From the NCBI RefSeq assembly GCF_000011085.1, contig NC_006396.1, positions 496,001 to 560,000 on the forward strand: a stretch of DNA of 64,000 bases, given 5' to 3'. The notes below the pieces were generated by a model. The model saw only the letters and a list, made by a program, of their open reading frames with translations, made no database searches and had not been told where the DNA came from. This DNA is from Haloarcula marismortui ATCC 43049 (GTDB lineage: Archaea > Halobacteriota > Halobacteria > Halobacteriales > Haloarculaceae). How positions within the stretch are numbered: the first letter of the stretch is position 1; every line of letters begins with the position of its first letter. This document shows, piece after piece, positions 1 through 8,887 of the stretch. Made by a program: the position numbers and the translations under genes.

Positions 1-145
1 CGTCGTACTGGTCGTCGGTGAATACGTGTGCGACGATAACCGTCGCATCGGCCGGGCTCGCGATATCAAGCACGGCGTCAGCGAGTTCGTCGATTCGGTC
101 GGCGTCGTTTGGTCCAACTGCGAGAAGAACTGTTTCGAGTGCCAT
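1..145 (-). CDS. Universal stress protein (UspA family), N-terminal part
   Basis: Only the first 48 codons are in the window; the gene continues past base 1. The visible residues begin MALETVLLAVGPNDADRIDE and continue with a strand-helix-strand pattern ending in ATVIVAHVFT. This is the usual N-terminal alpha/beta unit of UspA-type nucleotide-binding stress proteins. The start ATG is at 145-143. The role (stress tolerance, possibly ATP binding) is inferred from the family; the ATP-binding loop lies outside the window. Confidence 0.7.
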   Translation of the reverse strand, partial: MALETVLLAVGPNDADRIDELADAVLDIASPADATVIVAHVFTDDQYD

Positions 146-242
146 ACCGGCTACTCCGTGGGCAGACGCGTAAATCCTTCGATGGGTACTACCTTTGTAG
201 TAAGTTGTTACAACGACGCCTTGGCCGGCGTCGTTCAGTGGC

Positions 243-2939
243 TCACCCGGTGTTTTTCATTCCGGCCGCGATACCCTGAACGGTCAGCCGCAGAGTCCGG
301 CGCTCGGTTTCAGTCCGGTGGGACTGCTTGAGCAGGCGGACCTGCAACAGGTTCAGTGGGTCGACGTACGGGTTCCGGCGCTCCAAGTTCTCCTTGAGCC
401 AGTCCCGCGAGAGCAGGCCGTCCTGCCCGGTGATTTCGAGCACCTTCGCGACGGTGTTCTCGTACTCCTCGACGATACGCGGGTAGATGCGCTCGCGGAG
501 TTCGGGGTCAGCGAGGTCGGCGTACTCCTCGGCGATTCCGAGGTCAGTTCGGGCGAGCGCCAGCGACGCGTTGTCGAGTTTCGTCCGGAAGAACGGCCAG
601 TTCTCGTACATCTCCTGTAAGGTTTCCATGTCGCCGCCATTTTCCAGATAGGCGTCCAGCCCGGTCGAGATCGAGTACCAGCCAGGGATGATACAGCGGG
701 CCTGCGTCCAGGAGAACACCCACGGAATGGCACGGAGGTCCTCGACACTGCGGTCCTCACTTCGGGAAGCCGGCCGCGAGCCCATATTGAGGTTCTCGAT
801 GACGGTGATCGGCGTCGCCTGCTCGAAGAACTCGACGAAGCCGTCGGTCTCAAGCAGGTCCTGATACTCGTCGCGGGCGGCGTCGGCCGCTGTCTCCATC
901 GCCTCCGCCCACTCGTCGGGAATCTCTTCGACGGGCTCCTCGATTGCGTTTTGCCGCGCCCGTATCTGGGCGTTGAGCATCTGTTCGAGGTTCCGCTCGG
1001 CGATGTCGTGGTTGGCGTACTTCTCGGCGATGGCCTCGCCCTGCTCGGTGAACTTGATCTGGCCGGTCACCGTCTCGTTTGGCAGGGCCAGCATGGCGTC
1101 GTTCATCGGGCCGCCGCCGCGGGAGATGGAGCCGCCGCGGCCGTGGAACAGGCGCATCTCCACGTCGTAGTCGTCGGTGATGTCCGCCAGTCGCTTCTGG
1201 TTGTTGTACAGCGACCAGTTGGCGGCGAGGAAGCCGTTCTCTTTGTTCGAGTCGGAGTAGCCAAGCATGATCTCCTGAATGTTGTCCCGGGCTTCCAGCG
1301 CCTGGGAGTAGGCCTCGTTCTCGAACAGCGTGCCCATGATGCGGCGGGCTCCGGAGAGGGCGTACTCCGATTCCAGCAGCGGGACCACGTCGAACCCGCA
1401 GTAGCCGGGCAGGTCGACGATGTCGACCTGGTCAGCGAGGAACAGGACCTCAAGCGCGTGGCTGGGCTCTTCACACCACGAGATAGCGTAGGTGTCGATG
1501 GCGTCGATGCCGAACTCGTTTTGCCAGTCGGCGGTCGCACGGAAGCGGTCGAGGACGCGGGTAGCGTCCTCCGAGAGACCCTCGGTGTCTTCCATGTCGA
1601 TAACGGTGTTATCCTGGAGGATGGCCTCGGTCAGGAACTCGACGCGCTCGTCCTCGTCCATCGACGCGTAGTCGATGCCTTGCCGGTCGACAGCTTCGGC
1701 GATGGCGTCGGTATGCATCTTCCGGTGGTCGCGCAGGTCGAGGCTGGCGAGGGTGAAGCCGAACGTCTCGACCTTGCGGATCAGTGGGTCGACGTGGGCC
1801 TCGGCGATGACCTCGGCGTCATTTTCCCGGAGGCTGTCGGCGATGACGCGGAGGTCGGTCAGCAGTTCTTCCTCGCTCTCGTAGCCGCCTTGGCGGACAT
1901 CGCTGACCCGGATGACGGATTCGCGCATCAGCCGGAGCTTCTGGCGGTAGGGCTCGTCGGGATACCGCTCTTCGGCTTCCTTGGCGACGCCAGGGAGCTT
2001 GGACTTGTGACGGTCCAGTCGCTCGTTGAACAGCGCGTCGGTCGCGATGTTCGAGGCATCCTGACTCAGCACGCCGGAGAGTTCCTTGAGCTTGGTGCGG
2101 TACAGCGGCAGTACAGTCTCGCGCTGGCGCTCCAGCGTCTCCTCGGTCACGTCGGTCGTGACAAACGGGTTGCCGTCGCGGTCGGAGCCGGCCCACGAGC
2201 GGAACTCGTAGAGCGTGTCGATGTCGATGTCCTCGTCGTACACGTCTTCGAGGGTGTGTTCGAGTTCGTCGTACACCTCGTCGATAACGTCGAACAGGAC
2301 GTTTTCGAGGTACCACTGGACGTTCAGCGCTTCGTCGGTGACCTCCGGGCGGCGGTCCCGGACCTGTGGCGTCTGCCAGAGGCTCGTCACCTCGGCGTCG
2401 AGGTTCCGCTCGATGCGCTTCTGTTCGCGTTCGGTGAGTCGCCGCTCGTCGAGTCGTTCGATGTCACGGGCGACCGACCGGAGCTTCGCTTTCACCGTCT
2501 TCCGGCGGGCTTCGGTGGGGTGTGCCGTGAACGTCGGCTGGATGAGAACGTCTTCGAGTACCTGCTCGAACTCCTCCGGGTCAGCTCCGCGTTCGGCCAG
2601 ATCCCGGACGGCTTCCTCGACGCTGTCGGCCAGCACATCCCCCTGACTGCCCTCTCGGATTTCGCGGACCCGTTCGCGTTCCTCAGCGAGATTGATAAGC
2701 TCGAAGTACGTCGTAAACGCGCGTGCGACAATGTCCTGCGTTTCCGGATTCAGTCGGTTCAGCGCCCGGTGGACCTCGTCCCGTGTCTCGGCGTCACCGC
2801 GCCGGTAGTCGATACACGAGTTCCGGATAGTTTCTACCGTGTCAAACGCCTCGGTCGAGGTTTGTGCTTCCAGCACTTCGCCCAGGAGCGCACCCAACTC
2901 CCGTACGTCCTGGTTTATCTCTCTGGCGTGCAAAGTCAT
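243..2939 (-). CDS. ppc: Phosphoenolpyruvate carboxylase
   Basis: An 898-residue bacterial-type PEP carboxylase, which makes oxaloacetate from PEP and bicarbonate in the cytoplasm and so replenishes the TCA cycle. Visible signatures are TAHPTEARRKT near residue 140 (catalytic His), GSDRDGNPFVT near 250, the FHGRGGSISRGGGP loop near 600, GYSDSNKENGF just before it, and a C-terminal end rich in RNPYVDPLNLLQ near residue 855. The length is normal for the family. It stands alone between the stress protein and a divergent regulator. A 671-codon antisense open frame over this gene is a composition artefact. Confidence 0.97.
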   Translation of the reverse strand: MTLHAREINQDVRELGALLGEVLEAQTSTEAFDTVETIRNSCIDYRRGDAETRDEVHRALNRLNPETQDIVARAFTTYFELINLAEERERVREIREGSQGDVLADSVEEAVRDLAERGADPEEFEQVLEDVLIQPTFTAHPTEARRKTVKAKLRSVARDIERLDERRLTEREQKRIERNLDAEVTSLWQTPQVRDRRPEVTDEALNVQWYLENVLFDVIDEVYDELEHTLEDVYDEDIDIDTLYEFRSWAGSDRDGNPFVTTDVTEETLERQRETVLPLYRTKLKELSGVLSQDASNIATDALFNERLDRHKSKLPGVAKEAEERYPDEPYRQKLRLMRESVIRVSDVRQGGYESEEELLTDLRVIADSLRENDAEVIAEAHVDPLIRKVETFGFTLASLDLRDHRKMHTDAIAEAVDRQGIDYASMDEDERVEFLTEAILQDNTVIDMEDTEGLSEDATRVLDRFRATADWQNEFGIDAIDTYAISWCEEPSHALEVLFLADQVDIVDLPGYCGFDVVPLLESEYALSGARRIMGTLFENEAYSQALEARDNIQEIMLGYSDSNKENGFLAANWSLYNNQKRLADITDDYDVEMRLFHGRGGSISRGGGPMNDAMLALPNETVTGQIKFTEQGEAIAEKYANHDIAERNLEQMLNAQIRARQNAIEEPVEEIPDEWAEAMETAADAARDEYQDLLETDGFVEFFEQATPITVIENLNMGSRPASRSEDRSVEDLRAIPWVFSWTQARCIIPGWYSISTGLDAYLENGGDMETLQEMYENWPFFRTKLDNASLALARTDLGIAEEYADLADPELRERIYPRIVEEYENTVAKVLEITGQDGLLSRDWLKENLERRNPYVDPLNLLQVRLLKQSHRTETERRTLRLTVQGIAAGMKNTG

Positions 2940-3055
2940 ACCACTTCATCCAGAACCGAGCCCTAAAACACTATTGAAACGGTGTATCAGGGATAGACGT
3001 TCGTGAAGAACCCGGTTGCGAGAAATAGCTACTATTAATCGTGGGGTTCTTTACC

Positions 3056-3080
3056 GTATCACACGAATTGTTCGTGATAC
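3056..3080. promoter_or_regulatory. Inverted repeat upstream of HTH-10 regulator
   Basis: GTATCAC and GTGATAC form perfect 7-bp arms separated by 11 bp. They end 12 bp before the ATG of the downstream HTH-10 gene. Position and symmetry suggest an operator, possibly for autoregulation. This is inference from the repeat alone. Confidence 0.4.
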
Positions 3081-3092
3081 AGTGGACTGCCA

Positions 3093-3797
3093 ATGATAGA
3101 TATCGCTCTGGACATGGAGCAGTACGACTGCCCCTTCATCGACACGACGGCAGACCACGATGTCGCTTTTGCAGCGGTACACTGGGACTTCGACCAGCGT
3201 GCGCGGGAGTTGGAGACACGGATGGTTGTTGAGGCTGAGGATGCGGGGGTACTCGATACGGGGCTGGACAGCTTGCAGACCCACGAGAACATGAACGACT
3301 GTGTGCTGTTGCGCCGCGAGAACAACGCCGCTCACATCCGGACGACTATCGAGGAAACGGCGGCGATGCAGACCATCAGAGACAACGGCGGCTACATCAC
3401 CGGGCCCTTCCACATTGAGGCAGGCAGCGAGACCTGGCACGTCGGCTTCGACCGTGGCCGAGACGCCGACACGACGCTCTCGGAACTTGACCGTGACAAC
3501 GAGTACGACGTGGTTGAGCGGACGTCGGCGACGCTCCCACAACTGCAGGACCTCGTGCAGAACGCCGGCGCGGCGATGACACTCGTGGACGGCTGTCGGG
3601 ACCTCTCGGACACCGAACGCGAGACGCTGGAAACCGCCGTCTCCGAAGGCTACTTCGAGTCACCCCGGGACGCGACACTGGGGTCGCTGGCCGAGGACTT
3701 CGGCGTGTCCAAACCCGCCGTCTCGAAGAACCTCCGGCGCGGCGAGCGCAAGATGATCGAACGCGTCGTCGAAGCGCTTGATGACATCGAGGACTGA
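3093..3797 (+). CDS. HTH-10 (Bat-type) transcriptional regulator
   Basis: A 234-residue haloarchaeal regulator. Residues 1-165 form a sensor-like alpha/beta region. The C-terminal 55 residues are the HTH-10 domain: LSDTERETLETAVSEGYF, then a PRDATLGSLAEDFGVSK recognition helix region and a basic RRGERKM segment. It is clearly paralogous to the regulator at 59360-60064, which has the same length and the same YDCP(F/Y)IDTT start and ends. Both sit next to branched-chain-type ABC importer operons, so control of that transport is a reasonable guess. An inverted repeat lies just upstream. The ligand is unknown. Confidence 0.85.
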   Translation: MIDIALDMEQYDCPFIDTTADHDVAFAAVHWDFDQRARELETRMVVEAEDAGVLDTGLDSLQTHENMNDCVLLRRENNAAHIRTTIEETAAMQTIRDNGGYITGPFHIEAGSETWHVGFDRGRDADTTLSELDRDNEYDVVERTSATLPQLQDLVQNAGAAMTLVDGCRDLSDTERETLETAVSEGYFESPRDATLGSLAEDFGVSKPAVSKNLRRGERKMIERVVEALDDIED

Positions 3798-4183
3798 GTT
3801 CGGTGTTCCCGCCGGCCTGTTCGCTACTCTGTCCAGAATGACAGCTAGGTGCAATTGTCACAACGGCCGTACCTAGCTCCCACTGTAGGCCTTAGCGTTG
3901 TTTTACTGCATAACTGACACTCGTGAGAGCGACATCAATACAAGACAACACCGATTGTGTGGGCTGAGATATGAATCAGCAAATGCCGGTCAAACGAATC
4001 CTGAACTGTCCGCATATCTGTGCTGCTGGGTGGTGACCGCTGGTTCCACCCAGACGGATAGAGTAAGGGTTACTTCCATGCATGATTCCGAGATTGAGAC
4101 CTGCTTAAATCATATTCCCACGGCCGGACGCAATACGAGTGCAAAGGAGGGGACCGGTCAAATAAATATTTCGACCAAAGATA
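3798..4183. other. Intergenic region without a recognisable gene
   Basis: About 390 bp between the HTH-10 gene and a small membrane protein gene. It has lower GC than the neighbours and several short open frames without a credible start or codon bias. Nothing beyond the promoter at its right end could be recognised. Confidence 0.5.
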
Positions 4184-4191
4184 TTTTTATA
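4184..4191 (+). promoter_or_regulatory. TATA box for small membrane protein gene
   Basis: TTTTTATA is centred about 26 bp before the ATG at 4214. That spacing fits a leaderless haloarchaeal transcript. Confidence 0.5.
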
Positions 4192-4213
4192 CAAAAGCAA
4201 AGACAACATAATC

Positions 4214-4546
4214 ATGACTGCTGAAGAAGACGAATCATCATCTAGAAGAGCCATACCGGCTCTTGAGATGCTTTTCAAAACGGTATTCGGGTTGCTCTTG
4301 CGAATCATACTCGCACCGTACCGTCGGCTCGCAAGGCGGTTGCTTGTTGGAGTTATCCTGATACCAGTTGCCGTATTCCTCGGCGTGTTCATTTTTGCGG
4401 GGTTTGCGGGAGGAATGGAACTGTTTGACTTCCTCGGTGTGAACCGTCAGATTGGGTTTCTGATTTCAATCACCGTCGGAATGACCTTGCCGTGGGTGGT
4501 CATCCTCGGTATCCTGCATCGATACACTGACCACGAAATTCTCTAA
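4214..4546 (+). CDS. Small membrane protein, unknown function
   Basis: A 110-residue protein with a charged N-terminus (acidic residues 2-9), a basic amphipathic stretch around residues 30-47, and two clear hydrophobic segments (about 48-67 and 79-102). No family was recognised. A TATA box at leaderless spacing supports the ATG at 4214. It stands alone between the HTH-10 gene and the ABC importer, on the same strand as both. The function cannot be read from sequence. Confidence 0.6.
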   Translation: MTAEEDESSSRRAIPALEMLFKTVFGLLLRIILAPYRRLARRLLVGVILIPVAVFLGVFIFAGFAGGMELFDFLGVNRQIGFLISITVGMTLPWVVILGILHRYTDHEIL

Positions 4547-4872
4547 CTACCCGCAATGCGACTGGGACAGCGAATAGCGGCGTATTTTCGTCCGAACTCT
4601 GGTCGGGTTGATAAACAGTTCTCTGATGGACCTTTGTCGCAGGTATCTACTCCATTTCGTCTGACACACAGTTCGTGGTGGCCCTTGGACTGGGACTCTC
4701 TATTATTCCCCCGTTACTAACGTGGGTGACCGCTGAGATATACCGGGCAACAGTCGCTGAAGCAGCTACGTAGCAGATAGTCAAATCGGTGTGAGAGGAC
4801 AGTACGCAAGCGAGGGGCGAGATAGGCCGTCTACCGCCATTTTGTACCAATCCCGGTCCGGACGAGAACTGC
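4547..4872. other. Intergenic region upstream of ABC importer operon
   Basis: No credible gene. Short frames on both strands lack a ribosome binding site and haloarchaeal codon bias. The right end leads into a palindrome and TATA box for the transporter operon. Confidence 0.45.
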
Positions 4873-4886
4873 GTTAACATGTTAAC
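4873..4886. promoter_or_regulatory. Perfect 14-bp palindrome, probable operator
   Basis: GTTAACATGTTAAC reads the same on both strands. It ends about 9 bp before the TATA-like ACTATAT (4894-4900), itself at leaderless spacing from the solute-binding-protein start at 4927. A symmetric site over the BRE/TATA region is what a dimeric regulator would bind. The regulator could be the HTH-10 protein at 3093-3797, but that is inference. Confidence 0.55.
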
Positions 4887-4926
4887 TCAGAACACTATAT
4901 GGTCGGCGAGTCTACAATAATCTGTT

Positions 4927-6339
4927 ATGCAGAATACGGCTACACGGAGGCGCGTTCTCGGCGCGCTCGGTGCTGGCGTTGTCGGGCTCAGCGGCTGTGT
5001 CAGTGACGACTCATCCATGACTGAACAGGACGATTCGGACGGCGGGACGACGGACAGTAGCACGAACGGCGAATCGGGCGGCAGTGGTTCGGCACAGACC
5101 GTTAGTATCGGGGTCCTTCAGCCCCGCGCTGGTGACCTGAAGTACTACGGCGACCAGTCGCTGTGGGGGTTCCTCTCCGGGCTGGCGTACAAGGGTGATA
5201 CCGATCCGCCGACAGACCCCGGCAGCGGCGAGGTTACGATCACCGCCGGTGACACGGAGTATCGCCTGCTAATTCGGGACACGGAGTTCTCGGCGGACAC
5301 GGCACAGACGGCAGCGACGAACCTCGTCGAGAACGAAGACGTAGACATGCTCGCCGGCTGTGCGTCCTCGGCGGTCGCCAGCCGGGTCGTCACGACGGTC
5401 GTCAATCAGGCGCAGGTCCCCATCATGCTCGGTCCGGCGGCGTCGGCCGACATCACGTCCAACTCCGAGACCTGTAGCGACCTCGTCTACCGAGCGAGCG
5501 AGAACACCGCGATGGACGCCCGCTCGGGCGGGAAGTACGTCGCCAGAGAGACGGACGTATCGAGCGTCTATCTGTTCGGCGCGGACTACAGTTTCGGCCG
5601 CGCGGTCGTCAACAACTACCGGGACGTGCTGGAGGCCGAAGGCGTCGATATCGTCGGCGAACGCTTCGTCGAACAGGGCTACGCCGAGTGGGATGGGCTG
5701 CTTGACAACGCCGAGGAGGCCGGGGCCGAAGGCGTCGTCGGCGGGTTCACCGTTGCGACGCTTCCGGCGATGTTCAACGCCTTCCTCTCCGGTGAGTACT
5801 CCTATCGGGTGTTCGGCGGGTTCGCCACCAGAATCACCAACAGCGTCGTCGGTGGGACGATGCAGAGCGTGCTCGGCGAGCCCCTGACAGCGGAGAAGAT
5901 CAGGGACTCACAGCTCGGGCCGTTCACGACTCGCTACCACTGGAACCAGTACGACAACCCGATCAACGACGCGTTCGTCGAGAGCTACACCAACGCCTAC
6001 GGCGTCGTCCCGGACCTCTTCACGGCCGGGACGTTCACGGGCGCGTCGGCGATCCACCAGGCCGTCCAGGAGAGCGGGTCGACCGAGGGCGCGGACATCG
6101 CCGACGCCCTGAAGGGGATGACCGTCACCGACACGCCGAAAGGCGAGAACGGCTACACCTTCCAGGAGTACAACAACCAGGCACAGTCGGCGATGACCGT
6201 CGCGAACCCGATTCCGACGACCGACGAGTGGGCCGACAACTGGGGGGCCGCCATCATGCCCGGCGAACCGCTAGCCCGAATCAGTGCCGACGAGACGACT
6301 ATCCCACAGGATAGCGACCAGATGGACTGTTCACTGTAG
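4927..6339 (+). CDS. Branched-chain-amino-acid-type ABC transporter, substrate-binding lipoprotein
   Basis: A 470-residue periplasmic-binding protein of the Leu/Ile/Val-urea-amide class (type I fold). The N-terminus is a Tat signal with lipobox (TRRRVLGALG, then LSGC), so it is exported folded and anchored at Cys24. An acidic Ser/Gly linker covers about residues 27-58. The binding domain starts at TVSIGVLQPRAGDLKYYG and includes the typical middle segment VYLFGADYSFGRAVVNNYRD. It is first in a tightly spaced operon with two ATPases and two permeases. The substrate cannot be told from sequence: amino acids, amides, urea or aromatic acids are all known for this family. Confidence 0.9.
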   Translation: MQNTATRRRVLGALGAGVVGLSGCVSDDSSMTEQDDSDGGTTDSSTNGESGGSGSAQTVSIGVLQPRAGDLKYYGDQSLWGFLSGLAYKGDTDPPTDPGSGEVTITAGDTEYRLLIRDTEFSADTAQTAATNLVENEDVDMLAGCASSAVASRVVTTVVNQAQVPIMLGPAASADITSNSETCSDLVYRASENTAMDARSGGKYVARETDVSSVYLFGADYSFGRAVVNNYRDVLEAEGVDIVGERFVEQGYAEWDGLLDNAEEAGAEGVVGGFTVATLPAMFNAFLSGEYSYRVFGGFATRITNSVVGGTMQSVLGEPLTAEKIRDSQLGPFTTRYHWNQYDNPINDAFVESYTNAYGVVPDLFTAGTFTGASAIHQAVQESGSTEGADIADALKGMTVTDTPKGENGYTFQEYNNQAQSAMTVANPIPTTDEWADNWGAAIMPGEPLARISADETTIPQDSDQMDCSL

Positions 6340-6341
6340 GG

Positions 6342-7154
6342 ATGCTCAGAACACAGGGACTGACAAAGGAGTTCGGCGGACTCACCGCCGTCAACAGCGT
6401 CGACTTTGAACTCGAAGCGGAACTGTGCTCACTTATCGGCCCGAACGGGGCCGGCAAGACGACGTTCTTCAATCTGCTGACCGGGACCCTCTCGCCCACC
6501 GAGGGGACGGTCGAACTCCGGCGTGACAGAACTTGGCAGGACATCACCGACGCGTCGCCGCACGAGACGGCCAGCAAGGGCATCCACCGCTCCTATCAGG
6601 TGACGAACGTCTTCCCCAACAGCACGGTGCTTGAGAACGTCCGGGTCGCCGAACAGGCCCACAGCGACGACGCCACGACGTTCTGGCGCAACGTCGACCA
6701 CTACGACGAGTTCACGGAGCGCGCCCACGAGATTCTCGACCGGGTCGGGCTTGCCCACCGGGCCGAGGACCTCGCGAGCACGCTGAGCCACGGCGCAAAG
6801 CGCAAACTCGAAGTCGCCATCGCGCTGGCCGGCGACCCCGCAGTGCTCCTGCTGGACGAGCCAAACGCCGGCGTCTCCTCGGAGAGCGTCGACGAAATCC
6901 GGGACCTCATCGAAGCAGTGGCGGAGGACTACCCAGTCCTGCTGGTCGAGCACAATATGGACATCGTGATGGGCGTCTCCGACCGCGTCGTCGTGCTCCA
7001 TCAGGGTGCGGTCATCGCCGACGGACCGCCAGCAGAGGTACGGGCTAACCCCGACGTCCAGTCGGCGTATCTCGGCGGCTACGAACCGGGCAGTCTTGAC
7101 GACGATACGACTGCGGCGGGGTCCGAAACGGACTCGGAGGAGGGGACGGCGTGA
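6342..7154 (+). CDS. livG: ABC transporter ATP-binding protein, LivG type
   Basis: A 270-residue ABC ATPase. Visible are Walker A GPNGAGKTT near residue 32, the LivG-type Q-loop region HRSYQVTNVFPNSTVLENV, a signature-like LSHGAKRKLEVAIAL, and Walker B VLLLDEPNAGV, then EHNMDIVM. The signature motif reads LSHGA rather than LSGGQ, as is usual for LivG. An acidic tail of about 25 residues follows. It begins 2 bp after the binding-protein stop and overlaps livF by 4 bp. It powers import with LivF. Confidence 0.92.
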   Translation: MLRTQGLTKEFGGLTAVNSVDFELEAELCSLIGPNGAGKTTFFNLLTGTLSPTEGTVELRRDRTWQDITDASPHETASKGIHRSYQVTNVFPNSTVLENVRVAEQAHSDDATTFWRNVDHYDEFTERAHEILDRVGLAHRAEDLASTLSHGAKRKLEVAIALAGDPAVLLLDEPNAGVSSESVDEIRDLIEAVAEDYPVLLVEHNMDIVMGVSDRVVVLHQGAVIADGPPAEVRANPDVQSAYLGGYEPGSLDDDTTAAGSETDSEEGTA

Positions 7155-7849
7155 GCCTGCTCGAACTCGGCGGCGTCCACACGTACTACGGCGACAGCCA
7201 CATCCTCGAAGGCGTTGACCTCTCCGTCGAGGAGGGAGAGGTGGTCGCGCTGGCCGGCCGAAACGGCGTTGGCAAGACCACGACGCTCCGAACGATTCTA
7301 CAGCTGACGCCGCCCCGCGAGGGGTCGATCACGTTCCGCGATGAGTCGCTGGTCGGGCTGGAAACACACGAGGTTGCGACTCGGGGGCTGGGTTGGATTC
7401 CTGAGGACCGTCGGATGTTCAGCCAACTCAGTGTCGAGGAGAACCTCCGGGCGGCGATACCGGACCCCGACGATGTGAGCGACGGTCTGCAACTGGCGTT
7501 CGATTCGTTCCCGATTCTCGAAGAGCGGCGGGGGCAGGACGCCGGCACGCTGTCGGGCGGCCAACAGCAGATGCTCGCCATCGCTCGCGGGCTGGTCGGC
7601 GACAACGACCTGCTGCTGGTCGACGAACCGAGCGAGGGGCTAGCTCCCCAGATTGTCGCCGACGTGGCCGAGGCGCTGTCGAAGGCGAGCGAGGAGGTGA
7701 CGATGTTGCTGGTCGAGCAGAACCTTCCGCTGGCGCTCGACCTCGCCGACCGGTTCTACATCCTCGACAAGGGCCGCGTCGTCGACGACGGCGAGACAGC
7801 GGCGGTGACGGCTGACGACGAGCGGTTCAGGAGGTATCTATCGGCATGA
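7151..7849 (+). CDS. livF: ABC transporter ATP-binding protein, LivF type
   Basis: A 232-residue ABC ATPase with a GTG start overlapping the livG stop (GTGA). Walker A is GRNGVGKTT, the LivF-typical RGLGWIPEDRRMFSQLSVEENL follows, then signature LSGGQQQMLAIARGL and Walker B LLLVDEPSEGLAP. It overlaps the permease gene by 4 bp, so the cluster is translationally coupled. It forms the ATPase heterodimer with LivG. Confidence 0.93.
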   Translation: MSLLELGGVHTYYGDSHILEGVDLSVEEGEVVALAGRNGVGKTTTLRTILQLTPPREGSITFRDESLVGLETHEVATRGLGWIPEDRRMFSQLSVEENLRAAIPDPDDVSDGLQLAFDSFPILEERRGQDAGTLSGGQQQMLAIARGLVGDNDLLLVDEPSEGLAPQIVADVAEALSKASEEVTMLLVEQNLPLALDLADRFYILDKGRVVDDGETAAVTADDERFRRYLSA

Positions 7850-8835
7850 TTGTCGAAGCGCTCGCGGAGTTTTTGACCCTCGGTGAACTCGGCGGTGTCA
7901 TCGTCAACGGACTCGCCAAGTCGGCGCTGTACGTGATGATCGCCAGCGGCCTCACACTCATCTTCGGCCTCATGGGCGTGCTGAACTTCGCCCACGGGTC
8001 GCTGACGATGGTCGGGGCGTACCTCGGCGGCCTCCTGATGGTGGTCACAGTCACTGGCGGAACAGCGCCGCTGACCCGCCTCGGCCTGTTCTTCGTCGCC
8101 ATCGTCGTCGTCTTCGCACTGTTGACGATGCTGGGCGGGGCTATCGAGACAACCATCATCCGGCCGCTGTACGACCGGCCGCCAATATACCAGATCCTGC
8201 TGACGTTCGGCCTGACGCTCGTCATCGAGGAGGTCGTTCGCATTGTACTGGGTGTCTACGGCCTCCAGCCGCTGTCGGACTGGCAGGCCGCGCTGGCGAC
8301 CAAGCCCCAGTTCCTCCGCGAACCGGTCGCCCTCGGTCCCGTCAGCGTCGGCTGGATGTCGCTGTTCCAGATACTCCTTGGAACTATCACGGTGGTCGGC
8401 ATCTGGGCGTTCCTCACAAAGACCCGCTACGGCCTGTACATTCGGGCCGGCAGCGAGGACACGGAGATGGCGTCGGCGCTCGGCATCGACGTTCGGCAGG
8501 TGTTTACCGTCGTGTTCGCGCTGGGTATCGGGCTGGCCGGCGCGGCCGGAACGCTGCTGATGTGGGACCCGACGTGGGGTGCGAGCGTCCCGCTCGCGGC
8601 CGAGACGCTGCTGCCGGCGTTCATCGTCGTCATCGTCGGCGGCCTCGGAACGTTCCGTGGCACCGTCGTCGCCGCACTGGTCGTCGGCATGGCCGACGCG
8701 GTAACGACCTGGTGGTTCCAGAACGTCATCGAGTTCACGGGCCTGCCGGAACTCGTGCTGTTTCTGGTCCTCGTGGTGACACTCATCGTCCGCCCGCAAG
8801 GGCTATTCGGCGTCGAGGAGGTGGGGGGCCATTAG
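7846..8835 (+). CDS. livH: Branched-chain-type ABC transporter permease, LivH type
   Basis: A 329-residue integral membrane permease with about eight hydrophobic segments. LivH hallmarks are SGLTLIFGLMGVLNFAHGSL near residue 40, IVGGLGTFRGTVVAALVVG near 265, and the ending RPQGLFG. The start codon overlaps the livF stop (ATGA). It pairs with the LivM-type permease that follows. Confidence 0.93.
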   Translation: MIVEALAEFLTLGELGGVIVNGLAKSALYVMIASGLTLIFGLMGVLNFAHGSLTMVGAYLGGLLMVVTVTGGTAPLTRLGLFFVAIVVVFALLTMLGGAIETTIIRPLYDRPPIYQILLTFGLTLVIEEVVRIVLGVYGLQPLSDWQAALATKPQFLREPVALGPVSVGWMSLFQILLGTITVVGIWAFLTKTRYGLYIRAGSEDTEMASALGIDVRQVFTVVFALGIGLAGAAGTLLMWDPTWGASVPLAAETLLPAFIVVIVGGLGTFRGTVVAALVVGMADAVTTWWFQNVIEFTGLPELVLFLVLVVTLIVRPQGLFGVEEVGGH

Positions 8836-8887
8836 CGCCGAACCCGAGGCTGACGCCGAGGCGGCGTCCGAGCCACCGGCCACGACT

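Noticed and set aside
951-2966. 671-codon open frame antisense to PEP carboxylase
   Set aside because: It is the complementary frame of a high-GC coding gene; the protein has no recognisable domain and the sense gene is certain.
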